Below, in pieces: positions 1 to 5,027 of a DNA stretch of 8,716 nt. The position numbers and the translations under genes are program-made. Within the stretch, counting starts at the first letter, position 1. Each line of letters opens with the position of its first letter. The DNA comes from Paludibacteraceae bacterium (GTDB lineage: Bacteria; Bacteroidota; Bacteroidia; Bacteroidales; Paludibacteraceae): assembly GCA_017960065.1 (NCBI GenBank), contig JAGCZK010000112.1:1-8716 (forward strand), read 5' to 3'. A model generated the notes under the pieces. It ran no database searches. It was not told where the DNA came from and was given only the letters and a program-made list of their open reading frames with translations.

Positions 1-750
1 GATGTCAACGCCGGAGCCTGGAAACTCGAAACCGAGCGGGGTGTCATCATGGACGGCGACCAGTCGGAACATTTGCTCGAGGCGAGTCCGGTCATGGCGC
101 AATATGCCGACATCATCGGCGTGCGTTCGTTTGCCCGGTTCGAATCGAAGGATTTCGACTACCAGGAGACGATTCTGAACCAATTCATCAAGTATTCGGG
201 CAAGCCGGTCTTCAGCATGGAGTCGGCGACGGTGCACCCGTTGCAGGCGTTTGCCGACCTCATCACCATCGAGCAATACAAAGAGACCAAACGCCCGAAA
301 GTGGTGCTGACCTGGGCCCCGCATCCCAAGTCGTTGCCGCAGGCCGTGCCCAACTCGTTTGCCGACTTTATGAACGAGGCCGACGTCGATTTTGTCATCA
401 CCCATCCCAAGGGCTACGAACTCGACCCGCAGTTTGTGCGCGGCGCCAAAGTCGAGTACGACCAGCGCAAGGCCTTCGAAGGCGCCGACTTTATCTATGC
501 CAAGAACTGGTCGGCCTACGCCGATGAGCACTACGGCCAGATTTTGAGCAAGGACATGTCGTGGACAGTCGATGCCGAGCACATGTCGTGGACCAACAAC
601 GCCTACTTTATGCACTGCCTGCCGGTGCGCCGCAACATGATTGTGACCGACGATGTCATTGAGAGCCCGCGCTCGATTGTCATTCCCGAAGCCGCCAACC
701 GGGTGGTATCGGCCCAGACGGTCATCAAGCGGATGCTCGAGACCCTTTGA
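1..750 (+). CDS. argF': N-succinylornithine carbamoyltransferase (ArgF'), 5'-truncated by the window edge
   Basis: Transfers a carbamoyl group from carbamoyl phosphate to an N-acylated ornithine in the acetylated/succinylated arginine pathway of Bacteroidota; cytoplasmic. The frame is open from base 1 to TGA at 748-750, giving 249 residues. The family is about 318 long, so roughly 70 N-terminal residues, including the carbamoyl-phosphate S-x-R-T-R loop, lie outside. The first ATG in frame (49) is internal: the upstream codons read GAWKLETERGVI, matching this family as I recall it. Visible motifs are HPLQ (235-246), TWAPHP, and the C-terminal HCLPVRR active-site loop (613-633). The family resemblance is much closer to the Bacteroides fragilis N-succinylornithine enzyme than to ordinary ornithine carbamoyltransferase. 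The residue just before EHLLE (codon 64-66), which sets acetyl versus succinyl choice, is Ser here rather than the Pro of B. fragilis or the Glu of acetylornithine enzymes. Substrate is therefore inferred, not shown. Confidence 0.93.
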   Translation, partial: DVNAGAWKLETERGVIMDGDQSEHLLEASPVMAQYADIIGVRSFARFESKDFDYQETILNQFIKYSGKPVFSMESATVHPLQAFADLITIEQYKETKRPKVVLTWAPHPKSLPQAVPNSFADFMNEADVDFVITHPKGYELDPQFVRGAKVEYDQRKAFEGADFIYAKNWSAYADEHYGQILSKDMSWTVDAEHMSWTNNAYFMHCLPVRRNMIVTDDVIESPRSIVIPEAANRVVSAQTVIKRMLETL

Positions 751-771
751 TTTTCTTCGGTGAAACCGTAT

Positions 772-803
772 AAAAAAGCCCGACCTGCTGGCCGGGCTTT
801 TTG
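772..803. terminator. Bidirectional intrinsic terminator between convergent argF' and HIT genes
   Basis: AAAAAGCCCG (773-782) is the exact inverse of CGGGCTTTTT (793-802), with a short inner CC/GG pairing and a TGCT loop. The A run on one side and T run on the other give a U tract in either direction. It lies 22 bp after the argF' stop and 20 bp beyond the stop of the minus-strand HIT gene, so it can end both convergent transcripts. Confidence 0.88.
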
Positions 804-822
804 CTTTTATAGCGGGGGCTGT

Positions 823-1215
823 TTACATGTTGGAGTGGATGGCGTTGGCAATGGCCATCATTTCGTCGGCCGGAATCTGTTGCTTCTTGTTCGAGAAAAT
901 CATGTCCGACTCGGCTTGGATGGGGATGAGGTGGATGTGTGCATGCGGCACCTCCAGGCCAATCACCGCCTGGCCAACTTTTTTGCAGGGGATGGTCTTT
1001 TTGATGGCGGCGGCCACTTTTTTGGCGTAGAGCTGGAATGCCGCCAACTCATCGTCTTCCATGTCGAAGATATAGTCCACTTCGCGTTTGGGAATCACCA
1101 GCGTGTGACCTTTCACCAACGGGTTGATGTCGAGAAACGCTAAAAATTTGTCGGTTTCATCCACTTTGTAGCAGGGGATCTCGCCGGCGACGATTTTGCT
1201 GAAAATACTTGCCAT
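823..1215 (-). CDS. HIT-family (histidine triad) nucleotide-binding hydrolase, Hint-like
   Basis: A 130-residue protein, close to the usual 110-140 of bacterial Hint-type proteins. It opens with the family's typical SIFSKIVAGEIPCYKV and ends its core with the histidine triad HAHIHLI at residues 91-97. H93, the middle histidine, would be the nucleophile that forms the nucleotidyl intermediate. A further family signature, HTLVIPK, lies at residues 37-43. Family members hydrolyse nucleoside phosphoramidates and related AMP conjugates in the cytoplasm; the physiological substrate cannot be told from sequence. The start ATG (complement of 1213-1215) follows the greA stop by 13 bp with no terminator between them, so the two are probably cotranscribed. 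The gene ends just short of the shared terminator at 772-803. Confidence 0.93.
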   Translation of the reverse strand: MASIFSKIVAGEIPCYKVDETDKFLAFLDINPLVKGHTLVIPKREVDYIFDMEDDELAAFQLYAKKVAAAIKKTIPCKKVGQAVIGLEVPHAHIHLIPIQAESDMIFSNKKQQIPADEMMAIANAIHSNM

Positions 1216-1228
1216 AGCCGTCCGTGTT

Positions 1229-1699
1229 TTAGAATGAAACTTCCACGATTTCGAACTCGATGGTGCCCGAAGGAGCCGCTACCGGCACGATGTCGCCTTT
1301 CTTTTTGCCAATGAGGGCCTTGGCGATGGGGGTTCCCACCGACATCTTGCCTTCGCGCAGGTTGGCTTCGGCCTCCGATACCAGCGTGTAGGTCATTTGT
1401 TGTCCGGTTTTGGTGTTTTTGATGGTCACCTTGCTCAAAATCTGTACGCTGTCGGCGTTCATTTGCGAACCGTCGATGATGCGGACGTTTACGGCCGTGG
1501 CCTTGAGTTGGGCCAGCTTGGCCTCCATCATGCCTTGCGCCTCTTTGGCGGCATCATACTCGGCGTTCTCCGACAAGTCGCCCTTGTCGCGCGCCTCTGC
1601 GATTTGTTTCGAAATTTTAGGACGCTCCACCGATTCCATGTAGCGGATTTCGTCCATCAGTTTTTTGTAACCTTCTTCGGTCATGTAAACAACAGCCAT
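1229..1699 (-). CDS. greA: Transcription elongation factor GreA
   Basis: A 156-residue protein, normal for GreA (154-158). It binds the RNA polymerase secondary channel and stimulates cleavage of the 3' end of backtracked RNA. The N-terminal coiled-coil antenna (about residues 8-75) carries the conserved ARDKGDLSENAEYDAAKEAQ at its tip, and D41 and E44 fall at the same positions as the catalytic acidic pair of E. coli GreA. The C-terminal globular FKBP-like domain (about 80-156) includes SPIAKALIGKKKGD-like sequence and ends in FEIVEVSF, as usual. M1 is taken as the start; M6 is an alternative, since some relatives begin near MTEEGYKKL. The gene heads a probable greA-HIT operon. Upstream is a promoter, a structured leader and an intrinsic terminator (1766-1906), suggesting that expression could be set by readthrough. 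Confidence 0.97.
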   Translation of the reverse strand: MAVVYMTEEGYKKLMDEIRYMESVERPKISKQIAEARDKGDLSENAEYDAAKEAQGMMEAKLAQLKATAVNVRIIDGSQMNADSVQILSKVTIKNTKTGQQMTYTLVSEAEANLREGKMSVGTPIAKALIGKKKGDIVPVAAPSGTIEFEIVEVSF

Positions 1700-1759
1700 T
1701 TTCGATCGTATTAATTGTTAGTTTTCTGTTTCTTATTTCTGATTCCTTATCTCAAAATA

Positions 1760-1798
1760 TCATGCAAAAAAAACGCCCGGCAACAATGTTGCAGGCAT
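1760..1798 (-). other. Possible 12-codon leader ORF spanning the greA leader terminator
   Basis: On the minus strand an ATG at 1798 opens the frame MPATLLPGVFFA and stops at TGA (complement of 1760-1762). It starts at the foot of the terminator stem and ends just past the T tract, so a translating ribosome would open the hairpin. There is no clear ribosome-binding site, but Bacteroidota rarely show one. A frame this short can arise by chance, so this is only a candidate for translation-coupled attenuation. Confidence 0.15.
1766..1798 (-). terminator. Intrinsic terminator in the greA leader
   Basis: On the minus strand GCCTGCAAC (1796-1788) pairs with GTTGCCGGGC (1784-1775) around an ATT loop, with one bulged C and one T-G wobble, followed by eight T residues (1773-1766). 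Because greA begins 66 nt further on with only a weak alternative -7 box (TATTTTG near 1754-1760) in between, this terminator probably controls readthrough into greA-HIT. Confidence 0.7.
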
Positions 1799-1871
1799 CT
1801 TACTTACCGTGGCGGAATCCCGTCGCGGCGTTTTGGCTCTTACCCGGACCAAAAACTTTTCGTTTACCGAC
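1766..1871 (-). ncRNA. Candidate greA leader RNA / terminated small RNA of about 106 nt
   Basis: The stretch lies between a consensus promoter (-7 box at 1876-1883) and an intrinsic terminator with an eight-T tract (1766-1798), and ends 66 nt before the greA start. It is more GC-rich than the surrounding intergenic DNA and holds possible pairings such as CGG-GAUU-CCG in its middle. I do not match it to a known riboswitch, 6S, SRP or tmRNA. It may be a cis-acting leader that attenuates greA, an independent sRNA released by termination, or both, comparable in layout to the E. coli greA leader that yields GraL. The 5' end is estimated from promoter spacing. Confidence 0.5.
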
Positions 1872-1875
1872 AAGG

Positions 1876-1906
1876 CAAAGATACATCTTTTTTTGGTCGA
1901 AGTCAA
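1876..1906 (-). promoter_or_regulatory. Bacteroidota-type promoter for the greA leader and greA-HIT
   Basis: On the minus strand TTGAC (1906-1902) is followed by an 18-bp spacer and TATCTTTG (1883-1876), an exact match to the Bacteroides -7 consensus TAnnTTTG. Transcription should begin around 1871. The -33 half lies only about 10 bp after the T tract of the preceding small-RNA terminator. Confidence 0.75.
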
Positions 1907-1916
1907 GAGCAAAATG

Positions 1917-1947
1917 AAAAAAAGAGAGGAAAACGCTATTTCCTCTC
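1917..1947 (-). terminator. Strong intrinsic terminator of the candidate small RNA
   Basis: A perfect 9-bp stem, GAGAGGAAA (1924-1932) against TTTCCTCTC (1939-1947), with a 6-nt loop. On the minus strand it is followed by seven T residues (1923-1917), while on the plus strand only TTTT follows after CC. Strand asymmetry therefore favours minus-strand termination, and no protein gene upstream on that strand explains it. Confidence 0.75.
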
Positions 1948-1992
1948 CCTTTTAACCTAAACCTTAACTATGAAAAATCTGATGACTTTTCT
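1917..1992 (-). ncRNA. Candidate small RNA of about 76 nt with its own promoter and terminator
   Basis: A minus-strand unit bounded by a full-consensus promoter (1997-2027) and a strong terminator (1917-1947). The body between start and hairpin is about 45 nt, A/U-rich and apparently single-stranded, with repeated GUUAAGG / GUUUAGG / GUUAAAAGG elements. That layout, a short unpaired 5' region and a 3' Rho-independent hairpin, is typical of a base-pairing sRNA. I do not recognise the family. The start is inferred from promoter spacing, so the 5' end may be off by several bases. Continued transcription would run into the greA leader. Confidence 0.5.
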
Positions 1993-1996
1993 ACGA

Positions 1997-2027
1997 CAAA
2001 GGTACGACAAAATATTACATCACCAAA
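1997..2027 (-). promoter_or_regulatory. Bacteroidota consensus promoter for the candidate small RNA
   Basis: On the minus strand TTTG (2027-2024), a 19-bp spacer, then TACCTTTG (2004-1997): both boxes and the spacing match the Bacteroides -33/-7 consensus. The predicted start is near 1992. Confidence 0.75.
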
Positions 2028-2139
2028 ATTTATCTGGAAAGCACCCATATATTTAACGATTATTAACAATTTGGTTTCAACAAAAGCTTGTATAGGAAGA
2101 AAAGAATTCGGGTATAAAGCGCTGAAAACGAAAAATTTG

Positions 2140-2147
2140 TACTTTTG
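2140..2147 (+). promoter_or_regulatory. Probable -7 element for miaB
   Basis: TACTTTTG matches TAnnTTTG and would start transcription near 2152, leaving a leader of about 20 nt before the miaB ATG at 2172. I see no good -33 TTTG at the usual distance, so the promoter is weaker than its neighbours or depends on other contacts. The box lies in a short direct repeat, TTTGTAC / TTTTGTAC. Confidence 0.5.
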
Positions 2148-2171
2148 TACCGAATTTAATAACTACTGTTT

Positions 2172-3539
2172 ATGGAAAACACCTGCCCAACAGACTATGC
2201 ATCTGCCATGGAAGGCGCGACCCAAGCGGTTTCCAAGAAACTCTTTCTGGAAACCTACGGCTGTCAGATGAATTTTGCCGACAGCGAAGTGGTGGCCGCC
2301 ATTATGCAAACCGCCGGTTATGCCTTGACCGACGACCTTTTGCAGGCCGATGCCGTATTTATCAACACCTGTTCCATTCGAGAGCACGCCGAGGTCAAGG
2401 CCCTTGGGCGGCTCGAGTATTTTCAGTCACTGAAGCGCAAAACCCCCCATTTAATCGTAGGGGTAATCGGTTGTATGGCCGAGCGCATGCAAGACCAGCT
2501 CCTCCAAAACAAGGTGGTCGATCTGGTGGCCGGCCCCGACGCCTACCTCGATTTGCCGCACCTGATCGCCGAAGTCGAATTGGGCCATAAGGCCATCAAC
2601 ATAGCGTCGTCGCTTACCGAAACCTACCGCGATGTGCTGCCCCGCCGCATCGGCGTCGGACAGATTTCGGGCTTTGTGTCCATCATGCGCGGCTGCAACA
2701 ATTTCTGCTCGTACTGCATTGTACCCTATACCCGCGGACGTGAGCGCTCGCGGCCTTACGAAAGCATCCTCTGTGAGGTGCGCGATTTGGCGGCCAAGGG
2801 CTACCGCGAGGTGACCCTGCTCGGCCAGAACGTCAATTCGTACCGCTTCGAAGACATGGGCTTCGCCCAGTTGCTCGACCGCCTGGCCACGGAGGTACCG
2901 CAGTTGCGCATCCGCTTTACGACCTCGCATCCCAAGGACATGAGCGACGAAACGCTCGAGGTCATCGCCCGCCACGATAACTTGTGCAAACACATCCACC
3001 TGCCGGTGCAGTCGGGCAGTTCGCGCATCTTGCAGCTGATGAACCGCAAGTACACCCGCGAGTGGTACCTCGACCGCATTGCCGCCATCCGTCGGATTCT
3101 GCCTGATTGCGGTATCTCGACCGATGTCTTTTCGGGATTTCACAGCGAAACCGAAGAAGACCACCGGCAAACACTTTCTCTTATGCGCGAGGTCGGATAC
3201 GACAGTGCCTTCATGTTCAAATACTCGGAGCGCCCGGGTACCTACGCCTCCAAGCACCTGCCCGACGATGTGCCCGAAGAAGTGAAGGTGCGCCGCCTGC
3301 AGGAAATGATCGACTTGCAGCTGGAGCTTTCGCTCGAGAGCAACCGGCGCGACGTGGGCAAAGTCTTCGAGGTGCTGGTCGAAGGCCGGTCGAAACGCTC
3401 GGCCCAGCAACTCTTCGGCCGCAGTTCGCAAAACAAAGTGATTCTGTTTGACAAAGGCGCGGCCAAAATCGGCGATTTGGTGCATGTCAAGGTCTTGCGG
3501 GTGACCCCGGCGACCCTGATCGGAGAGCTTGTGGAATGA
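2172..3539 (+). CDS. miaB: tRNA-2-methylthio-N6-dimethylallyladenosine synthase MiaB
   Basis: A radical-SAM methylthiotransferase that converts i6A37 to ms2i6A37 in tRNAs reading codons that begin with U; cytoplasmic. At 455 residues it has normal length. The N-terminal UPF0004 domain (about 23-145) carries the three cysteines of the auxiliary 4Fe-4S cluster: C31 in ETYGCQMN, C67 in NTCSIRE and C101 in GCMAER. The radical-SAM domain (about 165-385) has C175, C179 and C182 in RGCNNFCSYCIVPYTRGRE, which distinguishes MiaB from MtaB/RimO relatives together with the overall match. A TRAM domain occupies about 390-453. The first ATG is chosen because it follows the predicted promoter by a short leader; M13 is an alternative, leaving the catalytic domains intact. 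All key residues are present. It is transcribed divergently from greA. Confidence 0.97.
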   Translation: MENTCPTDYASAMEGATQAVSKKLFLETYGCQMNFADSEVVAAIMQTAGYALTDDLLQADAVFINTCSIREHAEVKALGRLEYFQSLKRKTPHLIVGVIGCMAERMQDQLLQNKVVDLVAGPDAYLDLPHLIAEVELGHKAINIASSLTETYRDVLPRRIGVGQISGFVSIMRGCNNFCSYCIVPYTRGRERSRPYESILCEVRDLAAKGYREVTLLGQNVNSYRFEDMGFAQLLDRLATEVPQLRIRFTTSHPKDMSDETLEVIARHDNLCKHIHLPVQSGSSRILQLMNRKYTREWYLDRIAAIRRILPDCGISTDVFSGFHSETEEDHRQTLSLMREVGYDSAFMFKYSERPGTYASKHLPDDVPEEVKVRRLQEMIDLQLELSLESNRRDVGKVFEVLVEGRSKRSAQQLFGRSSQNKVILFDKGAAKIGDLVHVKVLRVTPATLIGELVE

Positions 3540-3563
3540 TTTTTTTAGAAAAATGCATGCCAT

Positions 3564-3597
3564 TTTGACGATTACATTCAAATATTGAGTATATTTG
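3564..3597 (+). promoter_or_regulatory. Bacteroidota-type promoter for the OmpA-family gene
   Basis: TATATTTG (3590-3597) is an exact TAnnTTTG -7 box. TTTTGAC at 3563-3569 can serve as the -33 box, with 22 bp from TTTG or 20 bp from TTGAC. Transcription should start near 3602, about 37 nt before the ATG at 3639. I see no convincing terminator after miaB; only a weak AT-rich hairpin at 3550-3566 overlaps the -33 region. Confidence 0.7.
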
Positions 3598-3638
3598 CGA
3601 AGATTATATAATAAAGAATATACCTAATTCTGTTTTAC

Positions 3639-4940
3639 ATGAAGAAAGTTTTTGCGGTTTTGGTTGCCGCAGTATTCGGTTTCCTTTGCGCCTCGGCCGG
3701 CGATTTCAAAGATTACACCCACTGGTCGGTGGCGCTGCACGGCGGTATTTCACAGTTTGACGGTGACGCCGTACAAGATTACAATCAAATGTTTTCGAAT
3801 TCGCAGGTGCTGTGGATTATCGGTGTTGAAGGTGAGTACACCTGGAATCCCTACTGGGGTTTGGTTGCTCAGTTTGAGTACATTCCCTACATGGGAAAAA
3901 CCTCCGGTTCGTATGGCAAGAACACCTTTAAAGGTTGGTCGTGCGACCCCAGCCTGATGGTCTCGGTCAACGTGCTGAACCTCTTTGGCCAATACCGCAA
4001 GGACTGGCACTGGGGCCTGTATGTGAAAGCCGGTGTCGGCATGTCGTTCTACGGCGTCGATACGCAGGTGACCGAAGGCGAAGAGGCCTACGGCAAGGAT
4101 GCCACTCCGTTTAACGACGGCCGTTGCATTATGTTCCCCATGGGTGTTGACTTGGAGTACAACATCAACAAGTGGTTGGCCGTTAACCTGAGCGGTTCGT
4201 ACCGCATGCACAACAAAGACAACTTCGAAGGCGAGGATTACACCCGAGGCACCTCCAACGATGCCATGTTCACCGTTACCGCCGGCCTGCGTGTCAAACT
4301 CGCTCCCAACAAAAAACAAGGCCATGTCCGCAACACCAGCATGTACGACTACCATCAGCACATGTTGGGAGACCAATCGAATGAATCGATTGACAGCCTG
4401 CGCGCTCGCGTAGCCCAACTGGAAGAAGAGATGGCAGACAATGAAAAATGGGACAATCAGCAGCCTGTTGCGAGCTTGGATTCGGCTTCAATCAAAAGAC
4501 TGTCCGATCAGATGAACGAATGCTGCAGCAATTCGCAGCAACGTATTCAGGAACTGGAAAAGCAGATTGCCGAACTTTCCGAACAAAAGAATGGAGAGAT
4601 TGACCTCAGCAACCTTCCCGAGTCGTCGGGTTCCATCTTCTTTGCCTTGAATAAAACCTACATTACGTTGAAGTCCAAAAAGACGGTAGCCGAAATCGCT
4701 GATTCGCTTAAACGCAATCCGAGTTGGGATCTGCTGATTCTCGGTTATTCCGATGCTCCGGGTGATGATGCCTATAATATGCAGGTTTCACAGCAACGGG
4801 TGGATGTGGTTATCCGCAACCTGAAGGATCTGGGCGTTGACGAATCGCGTATCCGTGCCCAGGCCAAGGGGGCGATTCCCGATCCCGAAACCTACGAGCC
4901 GAAGAACCGTCGCTGTGATTTCTATATCATCAAGAAATAA
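3639..4940 (+). CDS. OmpA-family outer-membrane protein (beta-barrel, coiled coil, peptidoglycan-binding domain)
   Basis: Predicted to sit in the outer membrane and tether it to peptidoglycan. Residues 1-20 form a Sec signal peptide with cleavage after ASA (A20). Residues about 21-223 look like an OmpA-type barrel: alternating aromatic strands (GLVAQFEYIPY, WGLYVKAGVGMSFYG, LAVNLSGSYRM) and a final strand FTVTAGLRVKLAP. Residues about 250-316 are two short coiled-coil segments (IDSLRARVAQLEEEM, QQRIQELEKQIAELSE). Residues about 329-433 are the OmpA-like domain; D372 in GYSDAPGDDAYN and R387 in VSQQRVDVV occupy the places of the diaminopimelate-binding Asp and Arg, and NRRCDF (423-428) is the closing motif. 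A CC pair (295-296) lies in the coiled-coil region, which could allow disulphides. It has its own promoter and terminator, so it is probably monocistronic. Exact paralogue name not assigned. Confidence 0.88.
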   Translation: MKKVFAVLVAAVFGFLCASAGDFKDYTHWSVALHGGISQFDGDAVQDYNQMFSNSQVLWIIGVEGEYTWNPYWGLVAQFEYIPYMGKTSGSYGKNTFKGWSCDPSLMVSVNVLNLFGQYRKDWHWGLYVKAGVGMSFYGVDTQVTEGEEAYGKDATPFNDGRCIMFPMGVDLEYNINKWLAVNLSGSYRMHNKDNFEGEDYTRGTSNDAMFTVTAGLRVKLAPNKKQGHVRNTSMYDYHQHMLGDQSNESIDSLRARVAQLEEEMADNEKWDNQQPVASLDSASIKRLSDQMNECCSNSQQRIQELEKQIAELSEQKNGEIDLSNLPESSGSIFFALNKTYITLKSKKTVAEIADSLKRNPSWDLLILGYSDAPGDDAYNMQVSQQRVDVVIRNLKDLGVDESRIRAQAKGAIPDPETYEPKNRRCDFYIIKK

Positions 4941-4974
4941 CTTTTCTGCGGAAAGCAAATAAACCGAAATATCC

Positions 4975-5010
4975 AAAAAGGGGCGGATTGGAAAGTCCTC
5001 CCCTTTTTTT
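4975..5010 (+). terminator. Intrinsic terminator after the OmpA-family gene
   Basis: AAAAAGGGG (4975-4983) pairs with CCCCTTTTT (5000-5008), with an inner GGA/TCC pairing and a loop of about 8 nt, then a run of seven T residues in all (5004-5010). It lies 34 bp after the stop codon and only 17 bp before the next ATG. No Bacteroides-type promoter is visible between the hairpin and that ATG. Confidence 0.82.
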
Positions 5011-5027
5011 ATCAAATACTGTGAGTT

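Noticed and set aside
1766..1871. The greA leader as 6S RNA, SRP RNA or a known riboswitch
   Set aside because: It is too short for 6S RNA with its central bubble, lacks the SRP apical GGAAGCAGC-type motif, and shows no riboswitch core that I recognise.
1715..1960. An 81-codon plus-strand frame upstream of miaB
   Set aside because: It covers the greA leader, its promoter and the sRNA terminator on the opposite strand. It lacks a plus-strand promoter, and its Lys/Arg/Phe-rich sequence follows from A- and T-tracts and hairpin DNA.
1970..2056. A 28-codon plus-strand ORF (MKNLMTFLRQRYDK...) after the 1924-1947 hairpin
   Set aside because: The start context TTAACTATGAAAAA looks natural for Bacteroidota, but I see no plus-strand -7 box upstream, and the DNA is better explained by the minus-strand promoter (1997-2027) and small RNA. 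Kept only as an alternative if plus-strand transcription is found.
3550..3566. AAAATG/CATTTT hairpin after miaB as a terminator
   Set aside because: The stem is short and AT-rich, only a four-T run follows inside the stem itself, and it overlaps the -33 region of the next promoter.
2451..3581. A 376-codon minus-strand frame opposite miaB
   Set aside because: It is the antisense shadow of miaB, which carries all six cluster cysteines; the antisense product matches nothing I know.
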